DNA of 64,000 nt, taken from assembly GCF_041146395.1 (NCBI RefSeq), contig NC_090984.1, forward strand, positions 82,843,114 to 82,907,113. Direction: 5' to 3'. Within the stretch, counting starts at the first letter, position 1, and each line of letters opens with the position of its first letter. A program made the translations under genes and the position numbers. The notes under the pieces are model-generated. The model worked only from the letters and a program-made list of their open reading frames with translations, was not told the DNA's origin and ran no database searches. This DNA comes from Eulemur rufifrons (Eukaryota > Chordata > Mammalia > Primates > Lemuridae). Positions 13,326 through 24,212 of this stretch are shown here, piece after piece.

Positions 13326-14336
13326 CAAATCCTAATCAGCCTATGCTGGGGGTAGTGAAGACTCAAACCTCAGAGAACTGCTTGTTCTTAGTTACAAGCA
13401 TAGTGACCAACTTTGGCGAAAGCTTACCATAGAAGGAATTTATCAAAAGGATATGCAACCCTCATGGAATCTTTGAGAGACCTAGAGAATCTTCAAATGT
13501 GGAGAATGGTTAGTTAGAAATAACACTCAAATCATACCACTGAACTATTCCAGAGAAGGTGCCACCCCTGCTTCTACTGGACACAAACACCACAGCTTAC
13601 ACAGCCAACACCTGACACTGAGTGCTTGAAAGCTGCCACTGGAATGCTGCCACAGTTGTCTTTGAAAGCCCAGAGTAGCTGCCATCACACCCACATCCAC
13701 CATCCCTGATACTCCATATTACTAGCTTCCAGCTCAGAGTCTGGGCAGGAGCCTGAGTGATGTACCTGCACTTTAGCTGCAAGGGAGCCTGGGAAGTGAA
13801 TTTCAGCATTTGCCTCAAAACATAGAAAGAGAGGGAAAGGAGGAGAAAAGAATGATAAAAGTGCCTCACCATCTTGCACAGGCTATGTTAGAGTTCCTTA
13901 CAGGGAAAAATTCACTTGTGGTTACTCAGAGCGCCATAGGGAGATGTTGGGATGACTAACTGGCCTGGCCCACCCACTCCCAACTAAGGGACCTGGAGCA
14001 TGATTCATATGGGTGCCTGGGCTTCCCAGGCTGCTGTAACTGCTTTGTGTACGTCCCCCTTTCACTGTAGTGTTGGGGGAGGGGAGAGAAAGAGAAACCA
14101 TATACAGTGATAAAAACCAATTTTAAAGAAGTACCAAACTTAAGTCTTTTGACTCATTCATGTTCTAAAAACATGCACGAAATCAAAGCTCTAAAGGAAT
14201 CTGCATCCACATCTATTGAGAGATTCAAATATGGTTTTCAGTGTCATATCTGTGTCCTGGCAAGTTTTTCATCAGCTTCATTTCTTTAAAAAATCATTCT
14301 TGAGAAGGCACTTTATACCTGTTGACACAGAAGACA

Positions 14337-14368
14337 CCTTCAAGCTAGCTGGTCCAGCTAGCTGAAGG
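14337..14368. repeat. Near-perfect palindrome (15-bp stem)
   Basis: The left arm CCTTCAAGCTAGCTGG and right arm CCAGCTAGCTGAAGG are reverse complements except for one extra A in the left arm, with a single T between them. No known element was recognised around it. Confidence 0.9.
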
Positions 14369-15285
14369 CACGCAGAGCACGATGGTTTAGATATGATGGT
14401 TTTTGACAGAACTTAATGGCCAATACATCTGCATTTTAAAACATTTTTGTTTTCCCATTTTATTATAATATTTTTCATTGCCAATTTTTTGTTACGTGAG
14501 CACAACGGGTTGCAGGAGGCAGAGGAGGTTGTACTCTCTGCAGCTTCTGGCCTGGCTGGCTGCATCTAAGCTCCCGAATCACCCCATCACCCAGGGACTG
14601 GAAGGAGTTGGTTTAAATAATCATTTACCTTTCGCTGTGGCCCCAATCTTTAAATTCTGGTCTCGCTTCTCAGACATATGGGATTCCACAATATTTCATT
14701 TGAAAGAGTTTTGATTGCAGAACAATTTTAACTCTTACATTTTTATTGTGAGATAGCTGTGGTTTCTAATCTTTGGAGGGTTTTGTACTTTCTGAGTCTT
14801 CACCACATAAATGAAAACTATAGTATATAGGTAGCTTGAAAATAAAAATAATAGTTATCTGAGTTAAAATTGCAATAAGATTTTCATCCTAAATACCTCT
14901 ACTAAATGGTTAGGCTGAACTTTTCTGAGCATATCTTTAGATTAAAAGTGAAAAAATAAAAATAGATTTAGGGAAGTTGGGCCCATTTTAGTTACCTTTA
15001 CTTTTTTAGTTTGAATGGTAGACAAGCTCAAAAAGAACGGAAGCTGAATATGCAAAGAAGTAGGTCACCCGTGGTGACAGAGGGGGTATTCTTTGGCAGG
15101 GTGCCACGCAATACAAAAGAGACCTGAAACAGAATTTTCCTTCACTCTTCTAAGTCAGTAAACTCAGGGGACTATCGCTGTCCGTTTATTTCATGGAAGT
15201 CACTAGACCTGGGTTTCCACATGAGATAAGACTTTCTACCCCCTGCCTTTCCTACCACGTGACACTCAAGGACCCTGCTCTGTTC

Positions 15286-15312
15286 CTTTCTCCTCCTCCT
15301 CCTCCCCCTCCT
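15286..15312 (+). repeat. (CTC)n simple repeat
   Basis: A short pyrimidine tract of CTC triplets with one CCC interruption. Confidence 0.85.
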
Positions 15313-16716
15313 TTGTTTATTGTACTATTTCATACTAAATCTTTTTGCCTACTAGGAATGAAGACATTGTGGTATATTTTATGTACCATACTTAATGATG
15401 TATAATGAGTCTTTTCTTCTTTTTGTTTAAAGTATGTATTCTGTAAATGTAAATATATGTATGAAGCATGATTTGGTATAACCAATGCACTGAATGTTCA
15501 CCTTTAGAGGGTGGGTAAACTGGATTCCATCTCAGTGGAGAATGAGAAATTTTTTATCTCACAGTAGCATCTCTAGAACAATGATTCCCAGCATTTCAAA
15601 TTGGAAAAGTCTTTTCTTAAAATAAAATTTTATAAACTCAATGTATTATGATAGGAAATATACTTTTAATATCTATCAGTTGAGAAAGCTATTAATTGGA
15701 AAGTGTTTTTAAATGAGTTTGCATTTGATCCATCATACTGCCCTCTCCCTATATTTATGAAAGTAGAAGAACATATGTGTGTAGAGTATATTTTGCATGC
15801 AGCCCGTTGGGGAATCTTTGCAGGGACTACAGGACTTTATTATTAAGCCATGCTAGAGGCACAAGTGTGACAGCTCCTGGATTTTATTCAGGCTGGCGGC
15901 CACTGCCAAGTCTCTTTGGACCAAGCTGGCAGCAAATTGATGGTGCCCTGGAAGAGATTGGCTCCCTCCAGACATGCTGGCCGTGCTCCCCTGACCTCAC
16001 ATTTATTTTTGAGGTGCTGATTCATTCACACACTTTTTTTTTAGTTATACAAAAATGTATAATACACGTACAAACCATTTTAAATAGAAAATAAAAGCCA
16101 TCCTAGAACTAATTGAACAGATGCTTATGGCTGGATTCAAAACCATTGTAAATAGGGATCTCAAGTAGAAATATACTAACAATAATAGCAGAAAAAAAAA
16201 TTTACAACAATGAGAGTTTATTTCTCTCCCTGCACTTGGTGTTCAGCAAGATTAAACTTACATTTGAAAGGAGTCCATTTCTCCTTTCATCAGAGATCCC
16301 ACTTAGCAGGGAATCAACGGACAGCTTCCAGTGTTCTGTCCTCTTCTCTTTGTTAGGGTGTTCTCCTAGGACACTGAATTTGAACCACTGCCTGACTCAA
16401 AAATGTAACAGTTTGAGTGGGTCAGATAGAAAAGGCAGAAGTCTTTTAAAAAGCACAGGATTTCAGTTGGAAGGTTCGATGACCAAATCAGTTCCTGGCT
16501 CCTGTGATCCAGGTGACTTCCCCTGGATTCCTCCCCCTGCCCACATCATCAGTGATGTCCTCCTGAGGACAGAACAAAATACTCTCCACTAACTTTAGTC
16601 ATTGGTCTTTATCAGTTTGAGGTTGTACAAAAAGGGAAGCAGTGTGAGACTCAGTCTAGAGTATAAAGATGGTATGTGCGGGCCGGGAAACAGGTGCTAA
16701 AAATTAGAGCTGATTG

Positions 16717-17172
16717 GGTCCTGTATTACTTATCTATGGCTACGTAACAAAATAACCCAAACTTAGTGTGTTAGGACAACGGAACATTTATCTTCTCACA
16801 GTTTCTGTGGCTCAGGAACCCAGGAGTGGGGTAGCCAGGAGGCTCTGGCTCCTGAAGCTGCAGCGAAGGTGCTGGCTGGGGCTGCCAGCGTAACTGGGGC
16901 TGGAGCGTCCTGTTCCCGGCTCATTCATGGGACTGTTGGCAGGAGGCCTCCGTTCCTCACCACAGGGGCCTCTCCACAGACTGCTCATGACATGCCTTTC
17001 CCCAGAGCCAGTGATCCAAGAAAGGGAACCCGAGACGGAAGCCACAGTCTTTTATAACCTTTTTCTAGAGGTGACATACCATCATTCCTGCCACATTCTG
17101 TGGGTCACACAGGATGTAAATACAAGGAGGCAGGAATTATTGCAGGTCGCCTTGGAGGCTGGCTACCACAGA
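16717..17172 (-). mobile_element. MaLR (MLT1-like) solo LTR, antisense
   Basis: Text order fits a reversed MLT1 LTR: 'tatctatggctacgtaacaa', 'cacagtttctgtggctcagg', 'gttggcaggaggcctcc', 'ctgctcatgacatg', 'agccagtgatccaagaa', 'ccttggaggctggctaccac'. Its ends lack an obvious 5-bp duplication. Open frames of 62-128 codons here are LTR translations. Confidence 0.75.
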
Positions 17173-17486
17173 TCCAAATTTCTAGCTTTTCTAGAAACCA
17201 TGGATAGCTGCATGCTTTGTAAGTCTGGTGCTATGTCTAAGGACAGATTCGTGATCAAGTTAATAATAATGATCTATCGTATTTTGCTAATAGTGTTTAG
17301 AACTTTGCTTTAAAAATATAAATTTGAATGTTTTAAGTAAAATATGCTTATAAAGTCTGTAAATAATAAGTACTAGGGTACAATATAGAAATTGAAAGTT
17401 TCATATAAATTCCTTTTAAACACAGTTATTAAAATATATATCACTATAAAATATATTTATTAAAAAACTAGACATTCTGAATCTTG

Positions 17487-18240
17487 ATTTTATTCAGTTT
17501 AACAGTATATTGTGGATATCTTTTGATGCCTGTATATCAAATTCATTCTTTTTACTAGCTGCATATTATTCCATGAAATGACTATAGCAAATAGAATAAC
17601 TTTACCAGAATTATCTAACCAGTCTCTACTATTGGACAGTTGAATTTTTTCCTCCAGATTTTTAATAAAATAAGAATTGTGTTTGTACATATATGTTTGT
17701 GTGCTATGTGAGAATTCTTCAGGGTAAATTTTCAGAAGGTGAATTCTTAAGTGAAAGGGTATGTGCATTAAAAATTTACCAGATATTGGCCATGTGTGGT
17801 GGCTCATACCTGTAATCCCAGCGCTTTGGGAGGCTGAGCAGAGAGGATCACTTGAGGCCAGGAGTTCAAGACCAGACTATGTTGCCCAAGCCTGAGCAAC
17901 ATAGCAAGACCCTGTCTCTTACAAAAAAATGTTTTAAATTAGCCAGGTGTGGTGGCATGCACCTATAGTGCAAGCTACTTGGGAGGCTGAGGTAGGAGGA
18001 TCACTTGAGCCCCCAGGAGTTAGAGGTTATAGTGAACTATGATCAGGCCACACTGCACTCTAACCTGTGCAACAGAGTAAGATGCTGTCTCTAAAAAAAA
18101 AAAATCAAAAATACATAAAAATTTACCAGATATTGCTGAATTATCTGCTAAAAATATTGTTTCTAATTACTCTCTTTCCACTGGTGACAAAAGTGTCATA
18201 ACATTTGCCTACTAAAGTCAGCCTCACTTCATTTTGATAT
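17487..18240 (-). mobile_element. Old LINE-1 3' fragment, antisense, interrupted by an Alu
   Basis: 'tgcatattattccatgaaatg' near 17561, 'gtaaattttcagaaggtgaat' at 17725 and 'agtgaaagggtatgtgcatt' at 17752 are antisense L1M 3'-region phrases. The match continues after the Alu with 'gaattatctgctaaaaatattg' (18137) and 'actggtgacaaaagtg'. Confidence 0.65.
17770..18134 (+). mobile_element. Old dimeric Alu (AluJ-like) with perfect 18-bp TSD
   Basis: Alu body runs from GGCCATGTGTGGTGG at 17788 to the A-rich tail near 18116. It is flanked by identical 18-bp duplications, aaaaatttaccagatatt (17770-17787 and 18117-18134). It lacks the strepsirrhine linker signature. The right-monomer text ('agttagaggttatagtgaact') fits an early Alu. 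Confidence 0.95.
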
Positions 18241-18781
18241 ACCTAGCTGTGATTTTGAGGAAGGCATGGTATTATACTTGGCAGAGGAATTTAAGACAAA
18301 ATAAAAGGGAAAAGTCCTGCTATAAGATCATAGCAACTGTCAGGGATTGTGAAAAGAACCCTGTGAGGGGTTGATTCCTAGGCCATGCCATCCCCTCCAG
18401 AGTGCTGCATGTAGCTTCAGGGCCCAGATTTGTCTCCTCCACCTTCAGTATGAACTGTGGGGGTGTTTGCCCAGCTCATCTCTTAATGAGATAAACTCCG
18501 ACATATCCAGGCATCTGTCTGAGCGTTGGTGAAGGCAGTAACAAACAGGTAGAGGTGAACATAAATGTATTGCCGAAAGCCAGCTACCCTGGCTTTTCTC
18601 CGCAGCTTGCCACCATTCCTTTCTGAAAATCCCACTGTTGCTTTGGATGATACATCAGATTCAAGATCCTTTAAGCAGCATACAAATGATCCAAAAATAA
18701 TTATGCATTGATATTAGCCATTAGTATATAAGCAAGGTTAATGTTTCACATGAGTCGAAGAGACCAGGATTCTGTAAGAAT
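18241..18781. other. Unassigned non-coding stretch
   Basis: No repeat or exon recognised. Confidence 0.4.
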
Positions 18782-19240
18782 GGAATTCATTCATTCATTC
18801 ATGGATACATTCAACCATGAATAAATGTTGAGTACCCACTGTGGGCCAGAAGCCCAAACAGGCACAACATGGAACTTCCTACCTAGTGGGGAAGATGGAC
18901 AATAATCAAACAATCACAAATATTTATTTATAAACTAATTATGTCTAAGAATGATCAGTATTTCAGGGAGCCAAGAAAATGGAGAGCTAAAGAATGAGTT
19001 TGAGGTCAGTAAGAGAGATGCTAGGAGAATCGTGACAGGCAGAAAACAAATGAACACGTAGCATGCGTGCAAATGCCCTGAGGTAGGAAGGAGTTGGTCT
19101 GTTTGAGAAACTGAAAAAGGCCAATGGTGGCCAGAGGGAGTCATGGCAAAAAATGAGGCTGGAGAAGGAGCTAGGAGCCAGATCATGTAGGACCTATATA
19201 TTTTGCTAGAAGGAGCAGTTTGTAAAAAAGAATTCAGGGT
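18782..19240 (-). mobile_element. LINE-2 3' region, antisense
   Basis: It starts with (ATTC)n-like 'ttcattcattcattcatgga' and 'gagtacccactgtgggccag', the reversed L2 tail. It continues through 'cctagtggggaagatggacaa', 'gcaaatgccctgaggtagga' and 'ccagatcatgtaggacct'. Confidence 0.75.
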
Positions 19241-20204
19241 ATAGAAATGTTCAAAAGGGCAGATATGGAGGGGAGGAGGAAAAGTGATGGCCATTGGGCT
19301 GGAAGGGAGAGATCTCAGCTGGGTAAGAAGACCCCAAGGGCTCTATTAGCCACGAATCTCCTACCTGTCGTTGTCAACCTGGGCTTTGTGGGCAGAACAC
19401 CATTGTGCCGGGACCTGTTACGGCACACGGTCACACTCCAGGGGCTGCGTGGCCCTGCCAGGGTACCTCTCTACCCTCATGGACTTAGAAGTCTGTGCCC
19501 CACTTGTCTTTCAGCCGCCTGGGAGGATTCCAACAGAAGTCCATGCTTGATTCTATTAACTGAATTACAGAGGAAAGGCCCTCATGCATTCAGCAAACCT
19601 TAACCAGCTGCACATTAGCCTAAAATGTTGAATGTTGTAAAAAGCCCACAGCAGCATGCCTCTAAAACAGCACTTAATTGACATAATATGGGTCACCTGT
19701 CTACATGGAATTAGCTGGCAGAGCTTCCAGAACAACCTACTTTCCCTCCCTTTTGTCTTTAGTTTTTGAATTTTTGAAATGCATCCCTGCTGCTCAAGTC
19801 AGTTTTGAGCCATTATTTAACAAAGAGGTGTCCAGTTGAGAGCTGCACTCCTAGCTCAGAATTTGTCTGGCGGTGCAGTTAGCGGGTGAGAAGGGAACAT
19901 GGTCAGGGCCCAGGAGCTGGGTCAGGGGCCTGTCAGTGCTGCCCACCAAGCTGGTCAGCTTCAGCACGTGCAGGAAAACACAGAGTATACGTCGCATGGC
20001 TTGGTGCCATGCTTTAATGGGATAAGCTTCATAAAAGCTGTGCGTATGTACATGTGTATGTATGTTTGTGTTTGGAGTGGGAGAATGTGCATAAATTCTG
20101 TTACGGGACAGGGAAGGGAATGATTATCAAGACCTGTGAGAATGATACAGTCCCTGAGCACTGACTTGGTATTCCTGTGTCCTGACTCAGGAAGCCACAG
20201 AGCT
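19241..20204. other. Unassigned non-coding stretch
   Basis: Nothing recognised beyond a short TG/TATG-rich patch at about 20040-20075. A 118-codon frame near 19247-19603 has no domain and no flanking splice logic that would support it. Confidence 0.4.
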
Positions 20205-20430
20205 GAATGGCCCAGGATGTGGCCCTTGGACACCCACTGCCTCAGTTCACGTCCTGGCCCCTCCACTGACTGCCTGGGAAATCGTGGAAATTTAGTGAAC
20301 TTAATCTGAGCTTCATTTTCCTCATCTGTAAAATAAGAATAAAGATAGCCTTTTCTTATGGGGCTTTGTTAGGATTAAAGGAGCTGAGGCATGAAAAGGG
20401 CTTTGTATAAAGCGATTGCTTAGTGAATGA
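20205..20430 (+). repeat. MIR SINE, sense
   Basis: MIR core phrases are in order: 'gactgcctgggaaatcgtgg', 'cttcattttcctcatctgtaa', 'gttaggattaaaggagctga'. Confidence 0.7.
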
Positions 20431-20439
20431 AAAAACATA

Positions 20440-20680
20440 GCTGATAGTTTCAGGCACTGTTCTAAGTGCTTCACAGATACTCATTTGTGTGCTGTTCCCA
20501 GGGTCCCAGGAAGTATGTGCTGTTATCATCAGCCCCACTCTCAAGGTGAGGAAATGGAGGCACAGGGGTTCAGAGCCTGCCCAAGATCACACAGCGGATA
20601 AAAGGCAGACCTGAGACTCGTACTCGGGCAGTGCGGCTCCGAGTCCAAGCTCTTAACCACTTTGCTCCCTGCCTCTCAAC
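20440..20680 (-). repeat. MIR SINE, antisense
   Basis: A nearly full reversed MIR: 'aggcactgttctaagtgctt', 'aggtgaggaaatggaggcac', 'tgcccaagatcacacagcgg', ending 'aagctcttaaccactttgct'. It sits tail-to-tail with the MIR immediately upstream. Confidence 0.85.
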
Positions 20681-21322
20681 CGCATGCGCATGTTAGTTTT
20701 CATTATTATTGGGAGATAGAGAAGAAAGAATGGGGGAAATATGGTAGGAATGGCCAGCAAAAAAGGAAGAGAGCACAAAGATTCCCTCATACCTTCCACA
20801 GGACTGTGAGCTACTCCCACCTCCACCCTCACACCTCCTCCTCGAGCCTTGACCCCCGAAATCCCTCAATCCCAGTGGCTCAGCCTACAAACTGAGTCCT
20901 GACAATGTTCCACCCTCACTGATTCCAGTTAGGCCAGGGAGTGACTGTCACTTCCTGCAGCTGCCACGGCTGTCCTGATTGAAGGCTGACCAGGGGTCTT
21001 CCCAGGGATCCCTGACACCATCTCCAGGACAAAACCCCTCTTGTGGGTGGAGTCCTGTCCACTTTCGTTACTGCTGGGCTTCTTCAGACAAACCAGAGGT
21101 GCCCAGGGGTGAAATTCCCAAAACAGAACTGCATGACTGGCCAAATCTGACATTCTAGGGAGTTATTCCCTGCAGGGTTACCAGCCTAGATTCTTTCTTC
21201 TAAGATGTCAGTGATTCTAATATGAGGCCAAAGGCACCACACAGGGGAACAGCACTGGTGAATAGTCCTTTACAAAGACCGTACACCAGATATTATGCTG
21301 TAACCTGTATTTTAGCTACCTG

Positions 21323-21324
<2 letters not shown>
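20681..21324. other. Unassigned non-coding stretch
   Basis: No repeat or exon recognised. Confidence 0.4.

Positions 21325-21362
<38 letters not shown>
21325..21362 (+). repeat. (GT)19 microsatellite
   Basis: About 38 uninterrupted bases of GT dinucleotide. It is long enough to be polymorphic. Confidence 0.97.
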
Positions 21363-21363
<1 letters not shown>

Positions 21364-24094
21364 GTTTCCTGGAGGTGGGAGATTGCCCAGGAAAGCTAAA
21401 ACAAATATTTAAGTAAAACTGCTGAAGCTCATTAACTCTGCTGGGAATTACTTGAATCTATAATCTTATGTTTCTGCCATCAAAGGGGTGCTACTGCTGA
21501 CGTGTTCAGGGATGAAGTGTCATGATATCTGCCACCTAGTTTCAAACAGTGGGAGAGAGAGGGACAGAGAAAGTAGAAGTGACAGTTGTTAAATCTAAGC
21601 GGTTGGTATGTGGGTGTTCATTGTTTTATTCTTTTGATTTTTCTGTATGTTTATATTTTAAAAAATAATAAGTTGGGGAAAATATGACTATGAGCATTAC
21701 AAAATAAAGTTTATGGGGAAGAATTTAAAAAATTCTTCTGTGGGATCTATAGAATGGGAGGGTACAGGCCCTTTCTCCCAGGTCATCATCTGTGGGATCA
21801 GGGAACAGTAAAGACCTAGATGGGTTGTAGGAAGGAAAAACAGCTAGATGCGGTTGGTCTGGTTGAGAGTGTTACGTGCGTTCACCACTGTTGGATTTAA
21901 TTGCTCAGACATTTCTCTTTCCCAAGGTTGTTTTCAGATGGGAATCTCCCCAGTGGCTTCCTCAATAAAGATCAACACCAATAATTCATGCAGTTTCTTG
22001 ACATATGTATTTTCGTCCCTTAGCCTGTATTATGTCCACAAATAACCAAATGATTTTTTTGTATTTGCATGACAAAGTTTTATGAAGCGCACACAAAATT
22101 TCTACCCAATTTGCCATACTTAGGCCTTTCTGAGCTGTGTTGGGATAGGAATTTCTGTATGTGTGCTTAAAACTGAGAGTCTCTGTATCCAGTATAAAGT
22201 TCAAGGTTTTGCTTGTTTGTTTGCTTGCTTGCTATTTTTATATACTTTTGCAGAAGGCACTGACGTTGCAATCATCTTCTGTTTTTTGAGAGAGTAGTGG
22301 TTCCATTTTGGCTCTTGAGCAGTTCTGCCACTACTTGTATTCCAGCAAGAGGCTGCCAGACGTGGCTGTGTCATTCGGGGGGGCCATTAGGCAACATAAA
22401 ATGGCTGAGTCAGACCAAGGCAAAATGGAAGACGACTGCCATCTTGGGCCGCTTCATTATGTCTGCAAGAAATACTGATGAAGAAACACTGGCCACAATA
22501 ACCGTAGCTCCTGCTTTAATCCTTTCTCCTTGAATCTTCTGGAAGGATCCTCCATGCTAAGAGTGCCCGGGGTTGGGGAGCAATTAGAATAAATACTAAC
22601 TGTTTTGGCAAGAGGTTTGGTAAATCATCTTGGGTGTTAAATCCCATACAACATTATCTGATAGTAATGAGGTGTCAGCAGTTTTTATCTATTTAAAACT
22701 TTAAATAGACCACATGAGTAATGTGCTGCAGGTGCTTATCTCTACTTAATTAATTCATTTGTAAGTGAAATACCTAATTAAAGCAATCTAAGGGAGCTCC
22801 TTTGCGATCTGGTAACAAAGAGAGATCTCTGCTGATGAAACTTGTTGAACTCATCCCTGTGGGCTAATTAGCTTTATCAGATTTCAGTTGAAGAGTTCTT
22901 TTTGGGTTTTTTAAAAATGTAATACAGGTTTGAACTGGTCTTTAATGTTCACTGGAGTCATTCACTTATCCATAGCTTTGGAAGAAACCTGAAGGTGACT
23001 TGATTAGAGTCTCTCTTGATAAAAAGGGCAAAGACGATACATGCCCTAGTATCGTGCCTTTTTGTCATGCACACTGCCATCCGGAAGGGCCAAAGAGCCT
23101 GCCACGCCATAACTGCTTGCTTGACTTTAACTGCAGGGTGTTTCTGTCTACTTAGGAGTTTGCTTTGCCTTTACCTTGTCAGACAACTATGTAACCAAAA
23201 GTGTTTATCTTTTCACCTCAGCTATTAAGAAATACTAGCCATGTGTAAAGCTCACATGTACTAATCAGTTCAATTATCTGTTCCCTATATGCCCTTTCAC
23301 CTTATTTATTCTTTTCTTGGAATAGGGGTATCATCCTTAAAGAAAAAGAGCCAATGCTTTGTAAAGGCAGTTAACTAGTTCACCGCTAAGGATGGCAACT
23401 TTTGGTTGAGAAATTTCTATTTTATCATATTGCACCTCTGTTCCATCATGAGGGAAAAGGACGCACTTGAGTGTGATAATTATGACTGACTTAAAATATG
23501 TTTTGTTCCTTGTAAACTGTTAACAAAGCATAAATGAATTCACAAAAGACTCTCAGGATACAGGGGGGATTTAAAAGAGGCAACAGGAAAACAAATTGAA
23601 CTCTAGGGGTAAATGGAAAATTAGGGAGGGGAAGTGGGTAAATATGATACATTAGAAGCCATCTGTTCTCTTCTATGATTAAAGTGACTTTTTATTTTTT
23701 TTTAAAAAAGTCTTCTATGAATTTTAGGACCTTAAAATATTTCTTCTCCAATACATAAAATTGGTACTTTTCTAAAATGTTGTGTAACAAAAATGCTATT
23801 TGGGAAAAAGGTGGCATTACGCTAACTTAGTGCTTTGAAAGGAGCACATACTAAGCATGAAAGGATGTTTGCCGGCATGTATGAATTAAGGGTCCTTAGC
23901 GAACAGCTGATGTACTCATCTCAGGCAGAAACACACTGCAGAATAGCACCACATCCAGGTTTTGGGGTTCTCCTGAGACTGTGGCAGTAGGTGACAGGTA
24001 ATAATATTTGTTATGAGGTAAACCTGTCATTTTTAAGAGAAGGAGACATTAGAAATACAAAGCAGGACTATGAAAGAATATAAAAGTCAACCTC
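21363..24094. other. Repeat-poor non-coding block
   Basis: No interspersed repeat was recognised over 2.7 kb, which is unusual for this window. It contains the AT-rich motif cluster at 22680-22880. No exon could be supported. Confidence 0.5.
22680..22880. promoter_or_regulatory. Candidate enhancer: clustered homeodomain/MEF2-like motifs
   Basis: Within 200 bp there is an inverted repeat CTATTTAAA-ac-TTTAAATAG (22689-22708), TTAATTAA (22746-22753), CTAATTAAAG (22774-22783) and a perfect palindrome GCTAATTAGC (22863-22872). The surroundings are repeat-free. Such clusters are common in conserved intronic enhancers, but conservation cannot be tested here. Confidence 0.3.
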
Positions 24095-24212
24095 AAAGAT
24101 AAACTCCTTCAGAACAAGGCCTTTTTCCTGTTTATTTCTTTATCCCTTACTTACAACATACAACACAGCGTAGGCACCAGCTGAATAAAGAACAATTGAT
24201 TCAATGAACGAA
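24095..24212 (+). mobile_element. LINE-2 3' end, sense
   Basis: 'taaactccttcagaacaagg', 'acacagcgtaggcaccagctg' and 'aataaagaacaattgattcaa' follow the L2 tail consensus. Confidence 0.65.

Larger units (their letters stand above)
13326..16716. other. Repeat-poor non-coding stretch
   Basis: No exon could be supported. Notable items are a near-perfect inverted repeat at 14337-14368 and a short (CTC)n run at 15291-15312. Part of 13550-13900 may be an old interspersed repeat that I cannot name. Confidence 0.4.
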
